Shown one piece after another: positions 9,201 to 16,446 of a DNA stretch of 64,000 nucleotides. The DNA comes from Bacteroides sp. (lineage in GTDB: Bacteria; Bacillota; Clostridia; Lachnospirales; Lachnospiraceae): contig JAMPBO010000006.1 in NCBI GenBank assembly GCA_023666705.1, forward strand, positions 96,461 through 160,460. Reading direction: 5' to 3'. The translations under genes and the position numbers were made by a program. The notes beneath the pieces were generated by a model, which ran no database searches, was not told the DNA's origin, and saw only the letters and a list, made by a program, of their open reading frames with translations. Each line of letters opens with the position of its first letter. Position 1 is the stretch's first letter.

Positions 9201-11368
9201 ACCTGTATGATAAAATCAACCCATATACGGATGATTTGACCATAGACGGCAGCGATACATTCACTGCTCCGATTGCAACAAAAAATCCTGAGATTGCAGT
9301 GAGGGTAGGTGATACCCTTACGCTTGAAACGGTCAATATAAGTGTAAGGGGACCGAAGAAAACTACGGCTAAAAGCTTTGATTTTAAGTATAATGCGGCA
9401 GGTACATCAGGCATTGAGAGAAGCTTTAAGAAAAAGCTGAGTGATATTATTGGAAATAACATTCCGGATGGCAGATATACGGTTGTTGTATCCGTGAAGG
9501 ATAAGGCGGGAAATACATCCGAAAATGAAAGAATTTCATTTGACATAGACAGGACGAAGCCGGTTGTGACCGTAAAGGCGGCGTCGGGAACGGCAAGCAA
9601 AAAGACGAAAAATCCGTATTATTATAATACGGATGTAGGCATTGAACTTACCTATACCGAGGTAAATTTGGATAAGGTTACCGTAACGGACAACGGAACA
9701 CCTGTGCAAAATCTTGACTGGAAGGCTGTAACGGGCACTGACGGAAAATACAGGGCAAGGCTTACGGTGGGCACAGAGGGAATACATAAGCTGGCTATCG
9801 TGGCGGTCGACAAAACGGGAAATACATCGTCAACGAAGCAGATAACCTTTGTTGTGGATAAGACTGTCCCTGACATAACCGCAGCGGTAAACGGCACGAC
9901 TTACACGGACAGCATGGGACAGCTTATGCTTACAGGTACGGCTGCAGTTGCAATGACCGTAAGGGATGCGAACATTGACACGGCGGACAATTATGTCCAG
10001 GTTATAAAAAAGATTCCTGACAAGGAGGAGCTGACGACAAAGTATGCTAAGACGTCAAACCTCAATATGTCCTTCGATGAGGAGGCAGAATATACCGTAA
10101 ACTTCTATGCAGTTGATATGGCAAACAATAAGAGCACTGCCCGGACAGTGGGCTTCCGTGTAGATAAGGAAGCACCAAATCTCAGCATATCAGGAGCAGT
10201 GGGAAGCGGTACATCATCAAGTGCTGCAGTTGTTACATTTACCATGCGGGAAGCGTTCTGGTGGGATGCAGGCGGAACTGTCAGTATATATCGCAAAGCT
10301 GGTGATGCTAATGCCGAGGAGCTTTACAAGACAATTGAACTAAAGCCTGCGGCATATGAGACATCGGTGTCTGAAACCTTGACGGAGACAGGCGTGTACA
10401 GGTTTGAGGTTGAAGCCTCTGACAGGGTAGGTCATACGGCAAATGTAAGTCAGACCTTTACCATTGACAGGGATGCACCTGTCATCACCTTAAACGGCGT
10501 CAATGATTATGACAAGACAAGTACAAATGTAGAGTTTACCGCACAGATTACGGATGAATTTTACACTTCAAAGAAGGTTACAATAACAGGTACAAGAACG
10601 GACGAGACGGGAAAGGTGAATGACATCAGCTTTTCAGGCTACAGCCAAGGTGCAAATCCGACTGTAATAAGTGAGAACTTTACGGATGACGGTATCTATG
10701 ATGTGACGATAGTATCATCCGATGCAGCAGGAAATGAGCAGAGAAGTCAGGTGCATTTTACCATTGATAAGAGTGCCCCTGTAATCGGCGATTTGTCTTC
10801 CTATGATGGCAAGGTGCTTACGGGCTTTAGCTGGGACATAGATTTGGATGACATTGTTTCCGACCTTACCGTATGTGATGTTCATATGTATTTGAACGGA
10901 AGCGAGTATGACGGTGTATCTGAGATAGAGGACGGCTCATATGTGCTTCGTGTCGTGGCTACGGATGAGCTGGGACACACGACGGAAAAAGAGGTAAGCT
11001 TTGAGCTTGATACCAAGGCACCTGTATTCATCGTGACAGGTGTTGAAAAGGATGAGGTTAAGGATGAGCCTTATACAATCGAGGTATCACTTCAGCTTAG
11101 CGAGGATATGCTCAGCGAGGTTATATTAAACGGAAAGCAAATGAACATCAGCGAAAATGTATGTCGGTTTGATGTGACGGAAAAGGGCGATTATACCCTT
11201 GAGCTTAAGGCGGTAGATCATGCAGGCAATGAGGCAGCAGATACCATAGCGTTCAGATATGGACAGGAAAAAACCATGTGGTGGCTGTGGATAATTCTAT
11301 TACTGGCAATCATTCTTTTGACGGTTATAATTATCATCATTGCAAAGAGACGTAAGGATAATAGATAA
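6248..11368 (+). CDS. Giant membrane-anchored Ig-like repeat surface protein
   Basis: 1706 residues from the GTG at 6248, chosen because GGGGGG (6235-6240) lies 7 bases upstream; an in-frame ATG at 6221 lies inside the previous gene. A signal peptide is visible (KR, then AFALAVLMMMTPFFAHA). The body is a chain of bacterial Ig-like domains marked by recurring DKTxPxI and DKAGN motifs about every 90-110 residues. The C-terminus is one helix (WWLWIILLLAIILLTVIIIII) and KRRKDNR, so it is held by a stop-transfer helix and not by an LPXTG sortase signal. It should project from the cell as a long stalk. It lies in the kinase/phosphatase operon, so it may be the surface structure that the operon senses or controls. 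Ligand unknown. Confidence 0.88.
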   Translation: MKRLFFYKNNKMRILAFALAVLMMMTPFFAHAGLKKDSQAADSNEEATIEDLDVDLDAETEVENLQINPIWKVCDADGNLMDVDEGQFYKEAVVSTSDGDSTSVNNGILVYGYKDKDGEFQALGDSKTISTSGEYTPAIAYYTKDAEGQPVEKIKLWVGEKTIKIDADAPQVDTYVLNEIDKGDMAGKPDKDGNIGTIYVNPKGTDKKFKLQIWGSDGAGSGLKKITFDGTELTSDNSTFLTGEIQPSADAIHTIILEDNVGNQRSVTFTLIEDATNPVISNDKAATLDADGREQSIIDTVSKATSVTISAEVTEDNIKDVILSLETDEGTTEYKWSEGNLVNDNNQYSFEITNIETGDYAFWFKAEDKAGNKAESNKKNFYIINTPPTLSNFELQYKGKNGRWQKANFNEAENKYVLNPVGNLEYRLYVTAAAGVKTHGNTVTVKLESSEFTKLNNTDNYILNLENYTTDNLKGLSGKTIQAEDKFGNEGTTAIPEITVANTDVTVITNKFGWDGEVKTDLNDIPAYINSRHEFTVYVQSFYDIDAENTVLTNGTDTISCKPIEKARITYDEATGIIETPVTFVIGDMSVSTLFKDYKLKVCDTRGNSNENFALKEILLDLERPYLKETEVTDQDGTVITDFSRWYQSATLAYTVSGGDNLDATLKSPLEAVAYVISNAGTSNGTNQVDVTEGVTEISGELTVPESDASAGTVITFAAEDKAGNSIQTANRSNVVTVKVDQTEPEIAGVKVNETVISKADGTPDECTIVPVRRQTPIEVTVRDNLAIESIRISLKDPQGNAVTLGNSFRQFSADEALKQGNTVLQETLKAGLDVSGLAEGKYTLTVKVVDKAGNEKEISGYEFIINTKTPVILDKATGKAPVSDKSWHNEASFKKTFAVSLSSAEGRLKTITYTIEDSRGNIREKNIISNGMICNEQGNPTFRPASGTMEFDVDIPEAARASGTKLTIHVVDMGENEATSTVNYLYDKINPYTDDLTIDGSDTFTAPIATKNPEIAVRVGDTLTLETVNISVRGPKKTTAKSFDFKYNAAGTSGIERSFKKKLSDIIGNNIPDGRYTVVVSVKDKAGNTSENERISFDIDRTKPVVTVKAASGTASKKTKNPYYYNTDVGIELTYTEVNLDKVTVTDNGTPVQNLDWKAVTGTDGKYRARLTVGTEGIHKLAIVAVDKTGNTSSTKQITFVVDKTVPDITAAVNGTTYTDSMGQLMLTGTAAVAMTVRDANIDTADNYVQVIKKIPDKEELTTKYAKTSNLNMSFDEEAEYTVNFYAVDMANNKSTARTVGFRVDKEAPNLSISGAVGSGTSSSAAVVTFTMREAFWWDAGGTVSIYRKAGDANAEELYKTIELKPAAYETSVSETLTETGVYRFEVEASDRVGHTANVSQTFTIDRDAPVITLNGVNDYDKTSTNVEFTAQITDEFYTSKKVTITGTRTDETGKVNDISFSGYSQGANPTVISENFTDDGIYDVTIVSSDAAGNEQRSQVHFTIDKSAPVIGDLSSYDGKVLTGFSWDIDLDDIVSDLTVCDVHMYLNGSEYDGVSEIEDGSYVLRVVATDELGHTTEKEVSFELDTKAPVFIVTGVEKDEVKDEPYTIEVSLQLSEDMLSEVILNGKQMNISENVCRFDVTEKGDYTLELKAVDHAGNEAADTIAFRYGQEKTMWWLWIILLLAIILLTVIIIIIAKRRKDNR

Positions 11369-11381
11369 AGCAGGAGTAAAT

Positions 11382-12125
11382 ATGGTAGAACAGGCACTTC
11401 TTACGAATCCCGGCGGACGGGAAAATAATGAAGATTATGTGATAATGGCTGAATACGGGGAAGAACGATGCTTTGTGCTCTGCGATGGTCTGGGGGGACA
11501 TGAGTGTGGAGAGGTGGCATCTTCTTCCGTTGCAGAATTTGTTGCCGGACTGTTCCGTAAGTCCGGCGATTACCCTGCATTTATTGACGATGCATTTTTG
11601 CTGTCCCAGGCAATGCTGCTTGACCTCCAAAAGCAAAAGGGCATGCAGGATGCCATGAAAACAACCATGGTTGTTCTTGTTGTCACTGCGGAACAGATTA
11701 AGTGGGGGCATATTGGAGACAGCCGGCTTTACCATATCTATCATAATGGAATGAGCTACGAGCGGACGAAGGATCACAGCTTAGTGCAGCTTCTCGCAGA
11801 TATGGGAGAAATAACAGAGGATGAAATGAGAAATCATGCGGATAGAAATAAGCTGTTGCGGGTGATGGGAAGTGAGTGGGGAAGCAAGTCCTACGATAAA
11901 AGCGGAGTGCTGGAGCGGGACGGCTCTAGTCATGCATTTGCACTTATGACGGATGGCTTTTGGGAATATGTCCATGAAAGTGAAATGATGCAGCTTCAAA
12001 ATCAGTCGGCTACCTGTGAGGAATGGCTCCAAAAGATGGAGCGGCTTGTTCTGGAACGTGCGGATATGTCAAAAACGGACAATTATTCCGCTATATGCGT
12101 AAGAGTAAATGATGTTCAATCTTGA
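11382..12125 (+). CDS. Second PP2C-family phosphatase
   Basis: 247 residues from the ATG at 11382, preceded by GGAG (11372-11375); the frame stays open upstream into the end of the Ig-like gene. PP2C motifs in order are ENNEDY, CDGLGG, GHIGDSRLYH, MTDGF and KTDNYSAICV, so the metal-binding residues look intact. It is soluble and cytoplasmic. It is only moderately like the PP2C at 2378, so it is not a recent duplicate. Two phosphatases in one operon suggest different targets, for example kinase and tail. The start lies 13 bp after the Ig-like protein stop. Confidence 0.92.
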   Translation: MVEQALLTNPGGRENNEDYVIMAEYGEERCFVLCDGLGGHECGEVASSSVAEFVAGLFRKSGDYPAFIDDAFLLSQAMLLDLQKQKGMQDAMKTTMVVLVVTAEQIKWGHIGDSRLYHIYHNGMSYERTKDHSLVQLLADMGEITEDEMRNHADRNKLLRVMGSEWGSKSYDKSGVLERDGSSHAFALMTDGFWEYVHESEMMQLQNQSATCEEWLQKMERLVLERADMSKTDNYSAICVRVNDVQS

Positions 12126-12134
12126 GGTATTGCA

Positions 12135-12788
12135 ATGAATCAATTTGAGGCAGTTATTTTTGATATGGACGGGGTTATTTTCGACACGGAAAAGCTGTAC
12201 CGGAAATATCAGCTTTTAGAGGGCAAAAAAAGAGGAATACCTGACGAGGTAATGAACCGTGCCTGTGAGCGGATTGCAGGTGGCAACAAATATACAAACA
12301 AAAAGCCCTTTGAGGATATCGTGGGAAGAAATATTGATTATTTTGAATTCAGGGAACACGTGATGGAGGGGCTTGACAATCATATCAGGGAATTTGGCGT
12401 AGATATTAAGGATGGCGTAAAGGAGCTTCTTTCGTACCTCAGGGAGCGGGAAGTGAAAATTGGACTTGCAACCTCGACGGCGAGGGAGCGGGCAACGCTT
12501 TACCTGAAAACCCATGAAATTTATGATTATTTTGATAAGCTGATCTTTGGCGATATGATAGAAAATGGCAAGCCGGCACCTGATATTTACTTAAAGGCGT
12601 GCGAACTGCTCTGTGTGGAACCAAAGCGTGCGATTGCTGTGGAAGATTCCTTGAATGGAATAAAATCAGCAGGGCTTGCAGGGACATATCCCGTTATGGT
12701 GATAGATTTGATTTTACCAAATGAGGAAGTGAAGCCTTACATTAAAAAGGTTTATAATAAAATTATAGAAGTGGAAGAGCTTATATAA
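12135..12788 (+). CDS. HAD-superfamily hydrolase, beta-phosphoglucomutase-like
   Basis: 217 residues. HAD motif I is FDMDGVIFDTE (nucleophile Asp plus acid/base Asp), motif II is ATSTARE, then the Lys of GKPAPDIY and VEDSLNGI (motif IV acid). A helical cap at residues ~15-85 fits the beta-phosphoglucomutase / phosphatase subgroup (cap C1). The substrate cannot be read from the sequence; sugar phosphate or general phosphatase activity is likely. It begins 9 bp after the PP2C stop with GAGG ahead of its ATG, so it may be the tail of the signalling operon or simply co-transcribed. Confidence 0.88.
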   Translation: MNQFEAVIFDMDGVIFDTEKLYRKYQLLEGKKRGIPDEVMNRACERIAGGNKYTNKKPFEDIVGRNIDYFEFREHVMEGLDNHIREFGVDIKDGVKELLSYLREREVKIGLATSTARERATLYLKTHEIYDYFDKLIFGDMIENGKPAPDIYLKACELLCVEPKRAIAVEDSLNGIKSAGLAGTYPVMVIDLILPNEEVKPYIKKVYNKIIEVEELI

Positions 12789-12813
12789 AAATTGGCGATA
12801 GAAGGTGACAGAT

Positions 12814-13155
12814 ATGATGAATTTATTAATTGTAATCCTGAAAAAAGCAGAACAGATTACAGAGATATGCAAGGATTTGGCGGAGGAGGGCGTACATGGC
12901 GGTACGATACTGGATGGAATGGGTATGGCAAGCATCATTGAAAAAATGGATGACCTGCCGATATTCGGGATGCTCCGATCAATACTTGCGGACGATGATG
13001 AGAATGAGACAGTTAAAATCATGCTTTTTGTTATGGACGATAAGGAGCTTGAAAAGGCAAGAACAACGATAAGACAGGTTGTGGGTCTGGACGAGCCAAA
13101 TACGGGTATTATGTTTGCAGTTCCGGTATCGTTCGTTGAGGGATTGGGGGCATAA
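12814..13155 (+). CDS. PII-like regulatory protein
   Basis: 113 residues from the ATG at 12814 (GAAGG at 12801-12805 gives normal spacing; a GTG at 12805 overlaps that site). Size and pattern resemble the PII/PII-like ferredoxin fold: an N-terminal strand LLIVILKKAEQITEI, a Gly-rich turn, a helix, a central strand (KIMLFVMDD) and a C-terminal strand ending VPVSFVEGLG. The canonical PII T-loop with its modified Tyr is not recognisable. It lies 4 bp upstream of an antiporter, so it probably senses a small molecule and controls that transporter, as PII-like proteins do for other membrane proteins; this is inferred from context. Confidence 0.6.
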   Translation: MMNLLIVILKKAEQITEICKDLAEEGVHGGTILDGMGMASIIEKMDDLPIFGMLRSILADDDENETVKIMLFVMDDKELEKARTTIRQVVGLDEPNTGIMFAVPVSFVEGLGA

Positions 13156-13159
13156 GGCA

Positions 13160-14329
13160 ATGCTGAATACGATGACTTATGTTGCCATTATGCTTTTGGC
13201 TGCCCTGCTGGCAGGCAAGCTGGTAAAGAAAATGAAGCTTCCAAATGTGACGGGATACCTTGTGATTGGACTTTTAATCGGTCCAAACTGTATTGGTATT
13301 TTGCCGGAGGAATTTCTTGGAAGCATGTCGATTGTAACGGACTTTGCACTTGGATGTATTGCATTTTCAATCGGGGCAGAGTTTCGGATTAAATTTTTGA
13401 AGAAGGTCGGAAAGGCACCGATTGTCATAGGAGTTCTCGAGGGTGTGGGAGCTGTATTTGTGGTAGATTTGGTGCTTTTAATTTGCGGTTATGATGTCAC
13501 CTTTGCACTTGCCATGGGTGCAATTGCAAGTGCGACGGCAGCGGCATCCACGCTTATGATTGTGAAGCAGTACAAGGCAAAAGGACCTGTGACAAACACG
13601 CTTTTGCCGGTGGTGGCACTGGATGATGCGGTGGCACTTATGGCATTCGGTATTTCCATGGCGGTTGCAAATGTGATTTCCTCCCATGGGGATACATCAA
13701 TCGGAAAGCTTTTGCTTGAGCCGTGCGTTGAGATCATCGGCGGAATTGCATTTGGTGCCCTGCTTGGAATCATTATGGTATTTGCGGTAAAGTGGTACAC
13801 AGGAAGGGGAAACCGTCTTACGGTCACAATTATGATGATTATGATATGTGTCGGTGTATCCAATATGGTGGGTTTTTCCTCCCTGCTTGCGTGTATGGTT
13901 CTCAGCATGGTATTTGTAAATCTGTCTAATTTTAGGGAAAAGATATACGAGCCGATGGATAGAATCACGCCGCCTGTGTATATGATGTTTTTCATTATAT
14001 CAGGAGCCTCCCTTGACGTTACGATAATCGCGTCTGTCGGTGCGGTTGGTGCAATCTATGTGATAGGAAGGGTTGTAGGTAAGGTACTTGGTGCTTCCCT
14101 GGGGGCACGTATTTCAAAGGCACCAAAGGTTGTAAGTAAATGGCTTGGCTTTACCCTTGTTCCACAGGAAGGCGTTGCAATCGGACTTGCAACCTCGGCA
14201 GCGGCGACCCTGCCTGAATACGGAAAGCAAATACAGACAATCGTGCTCTGTGGTGTCGTTATATACGAGCTTATCGGTCCAATCATTACAAAAACGGCAC
14301 TGATAAAAGCAGGTGAGATTCAGGCATAA
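13160..14329 (+). CDS. Cation/proton antiporter (CPA2-type)
   Basis: 389 residues from the ATG at 13160; the open frame continues upstream within the previous gene, but the text there is its shadow. About 10-12 hydrophobic helices are visible, beginning TYVAIMLLAALLAGKLV. The motif GYLVIGLLIGPNCIGILPEE is typical of KefB/NhaA-like sodium/proton exchangers, and VVALDDAVALMAFG carries the adjacent Asp pair expected in the ion-binding site. No C-terminal TrkA-N (RCK) domain is present. Inner-membrane ion homeostasis is the likely role, with sodium or potassium undecided. It is paired with the PII-like protein immediately upstream. Confidence 0.88.
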   Translation: MLNTMTYVAIMLLAALLAGKLVKKMKLPNVTGYLVIGLLIGPNCIGILPEEFLGSMSIVTDFALGCIAFSIGAEFRIKFLKKVGKAPIVIGVLEGVGAVFVVDLVLLICGYDVTFALAMGAIASATAAASTLMIVKQYKAKGPVTNTLLPVVALDDAVALMAFGISMAVANVISSHGDTSIGKLLLEPCVEIIGGIAFGALLGIIMVFAVKWYTGRGNRLTVTIMMIMICVGVSNMVGFSSLLACMVLSMVFVNLSNFREKIYEPMDRITPPVYMMFFIISGASLDVTIIASVGAVGAIYVIGRVVGKVLGASLGARISKAPKVVSKWLGFTLVPQEGVAIGLATSAAATLPEYGKQIQTIVLCGVVIYELIGPIITKTALIKAGEIQA

Positions 14330-14374
14330 TGGCATTTAACCAAACATACATTGTACTATTGAAGTGTTTGGGGG

Positions 14375-14746
14375 ATGCTTAAATTGACGAAATCAGGTTA
14401 TGTTATAAGTATGGTGAAGGCATTGCTGATATCATATCTTGTCACTGCAGTGTTACTGATGCTGCTTGCCCTTGGAATGTATAAGCTTGGACTTTCCAAC
14501 AGCGTAGTCGGGATATGTATTACGTTTGTGTACATATTTGCCGCATCCGTGGGCGGATTGATTATCGGTAAAAAAGTGAAGCAAAAGAAGTTCCTGTGGG
14601 GAATGGCGATAGGGGTACTGTATGCCGCAGTTATCTTTGCTGTTGCACTTCTTATGGGACATGACGGGGCGGGAATTGTGCAGGATGGAGTGAGCACGGC
14701 AATGCTTTGTGTGAGCGGCGGGCTTTTAGGCGGCATGATAAGTTAA
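14375..14746 (+). CDS. Small four-helix membrane protein, TIGR04086-like
   Basis: 123 residues with four hydrophobic segments: residues ~14-35, 43-65, 73-94 and 103-122. The last contains GGLLGGMI and the second is followed by GKKVKQKKF. This layout and the position directly upstream of SCIFF match the TIGR04086 membrane protein family as I remember it. Start choice is uncertain: the ATG at 14375 directly abuts GGGGG, while a TTG at 14384 sits at a better distance. Function unknown; it may belong with SCIFF maturation or export. Confidence 0.7.
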   Translation: MLKLTKSGYVISMVKALLISYLVTAVLLMLLALGMYKLGLSNSVVGICITFVYIFAASVGGLIIGKKVKQKKFLWGMAIGVLYAAVIFAVALLMGHDGAGIVQDGVSTAMLCVSGGLLGGMIS

Positions 14747-14776
14747 AAAAAGCTTTTATTTACAAATGTGATGTGA

Positions 14777-14782
14777 TATAAT
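14777..14782 (+). promoter_or_regulatory. Extended -10 promoter for the SCIFF gene
   Basis: TATAAT preceded by TG and one base (TGATATAAT) is an extended -10 element 38 bases before the SCIFF ATG. No good -35 hexamer is present at 17 bases, which extended -10 promoters tolerate. This would allow SCIFF to be transcribed separately from the upstream membrane gene. Confidence 0.55.
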
Positions 14783-14819
14783 GCCATGAGGAAACATTTA
14801 AGTAGGAGGAAACAAAACA

Positions 14820-14960
14820 ATGCAGAGAATAAAAACATTAACAAATAAGACTTTAAGCAGTACAGTAGTGAAGGGCGGCTGCGGTGAGTGCCAGACATCT
14901 TGTCAGTCAGCATGTAAGACTTCCTGTACAGTTGGAAACCAGAGCTGCGAGAACAAGTAA
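14820..14960 (+). CDS. scfA: SCIFF ranthipeptide precursor (six cysteines in forty-five)
   Basis: 46 residues, too short for most gene finders. It has a basic leader (MQRIKTLTNKTLSST) and a core with six cysteines at positions 21, 24, 28, 32, 36 and 43, which is the defining spacing of the SCIFF family. AGGAGG lies 10 bases before the ATG. SCIFF peptides are substrates of a radical SAM/SPASM enzyme that makes sulfur-to-carbon thioether bonds; that enzyme follows 99 bp downstream. SCIFF is close to universal in Clostridia, and its final role is still unsettled. Confidence 0.95.
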   Translation: MQRIKTLTNKTLSSTVVKGGCGECQTSCQSACKTSCTVGNQSCENK

Positions 14961-15002
14961 TTTATATGTGCAGTTACATACATAAGTGTTATTTACCTTG
15001 AT

Positions 15003-15034
15003 TAAAGGGGACCATCAGTGGATAGTCCTCTTTA
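15003..15034 (+). other. Hairpin between SCIFF gene and its maturase
   Basis: A 10-bp stem, TAAAGGGGAC with GTCCTCTTTA (one G-U pair), encloses a 12-base loop. It lies between the abundant-peptide gene and the enzyme gene. It may be a partial terminator or an mRNA 3'-end stabiliser setting a high peptide-to-enzyme ratio. The following T-tract is weak. Confidence 0.55.
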
Positions 15035-15059
15035 GTTGTGTTATTGTAAGGAGTGTCAC

Positions 15060-16442
15060 ATGATCCATCAGTATAAAAATAATGGATATAACATCGTCCT
15101 TGACATAGCAAGCGGTTCCGTGCATGTGGTTGATGATTTGGTATATGATATGATAGAGCTGTACCAGACTTTGTCCGAGACGCAGATTGCAGAGGCAATT
15201 AAAAAAAAATACGGACAGGCATATAGCAGTCAGGATATTCACGAGGCATATGGGGATATAACTGCCCTGAAGGAAAGTGGTCAGTTATTTACCGAGGATG
15301 TATATAAGGATGTTATTATAGATTTTAAAAAAAGAAAAACTGTTGTCAAGGCGTTATGCCTGCATGTTGCCCACGACTGTAATATGGCATGCAAATATTG
15401 CTTTGCAGATGAGGGGTCCTATAACGGTAAGCCGAGAGAGCTTATGAGTGCTGAGGTAGGAAAGAAAGCACTGGATTTCCTCGTGGAGCACTCAGGAAAC
15501 CGTGTAAATCTTGAGGTTGATTTTTTTGGCGGGGAACCGCTTATGAATTTTGAGGCTGTCAAGGAAATTGTTGCCTACGGCAGAAGCATTGAGAAGGCGG
15601 CAGGCAAAAACTTCCGGTTTACCCTTACGACAAATGGAATTTTGTTGAATGACGAGGTTGTGGAATTTTGCAACAAAGAAATTTCAAATGTAGTTTTAAG
15701 CTTAGACGGAAGAAAATGTGTCAATGATAATATGAGACCATTTGCAAACGGAAAAGGCAGCTACGATGTAATTGTCCCTAAATTTCAAAATTTTGTTGCG
15801 AAAAGGGGCGATAAAAGCTATTATGTGAGAGGAACCTTTACAAGGCATAATCTTGATTTCCTTGAGGATTTCAAGGCGATGGTTGATTTGGGCTTTCGGG
15901 AGATTTCACTGGAGCCTGTTGTTGCAGGACCTGACTGTGATTATTCCATCCGTGAGGAGGATATTTGGACAATCTGTAACCAGTACGATGAGCTGGCAAA
16001 GTATCTCATAGCACTTACAAGGGGAGGAACACCTGTGACATTTTTCCATTTCATGCTTGATTTAAACGGTGGTCCCTGTGTGTACAAACGCTTGTCGGGC
16101 TGCGGGTCAGGCACCGAGTATCTTGCGGTTACGCCGACAGGAGAGTTGTATCCGTGCCACCAGTTTGTAAGCTACGATGAATTTAAGCTTGGCAATGTAT
16201 TTGACGGTATTGCAAAAACAGATATCACGGATGAATTTAAGCTTTGTAATGTATATGCCAAGGACAAATGCCGTGACTGCTTTGCAAGATTTTACTGCAG
16301 CGGGGGTTGTGCGGCAAATTCATTCCAGTTTCATGGTAATATATTAGATGCATATGATATAGGCTGCAAACTGCAACGCAAGCGTGTTGAGTGTGCAATT
16401 ATGATAAAAGCGGCACTTGCCGAATTAGAAGAAGGAGAATAA
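15060..16442 (+). CDS. scfB: SCIFF maturase, radical SAM/SPASM thioether enzyme
   Basis: 460 residues from the ATG at 15060, chosen because AAGGAG (15048-15053) sits 6 bases upstream; a TTG at 15036 in frame has no such site. The N-terminal ~90 residues form the peptide-recognition region. The radical SAM cluster motif is CNMACKYC, followed by FFGGEPLMN. The C-terminal SPASM region carries many cysteines (CGSGTEYLAVTPTGELYPC and then CRDCFARFYCSGGC) for two auxiliary 4Fe-4S clusters. The enzyme converts SCIFF cysteines to thioethers. It lies 4 bp upstream of secDF. Confidence 0.95.
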   Translation: MIHQYKNNGYNIVLDIASGSVHVVDDLVYDMIELYQTLSETQIAEAIKKKYGQAYSSQDIHEAYGDITALKESGQLFTEDVYKDVIIDFKKRKTVVKALCLHVAHDCNMACKYCFADEGSYNGKPRELMSAEVGKKALDFLVEHSGNRVNLEVDFFGGEPLMNFEAVKEIVAYGRSIEKAAGKNFRFTLTTNGILLNDEVVEFCNKEISNVVLSLDGRKCVNDNMRPFANGKGSYDVIVPKFQNFVAKRGDKSYYVRGTFTRHNLDFLEDFKAMVDLGFREISLEPVVAGPDCDYSIREEDIWTICNQYDELAKYLIALTRGGTPVTFFHFMLDLNGGPCVYKRLSGCGSGTEYLAVTPTGELYPCHQFVSYDEFKLGNVFDGIAKTDITDEFKLCNVYAKDKCRDCFARFYCSGGCAANSFQFHGNILDAYDIGCKLQRKRVECAIMIKAALAELEEGE

Positions 16443-16446
16443 CAAA

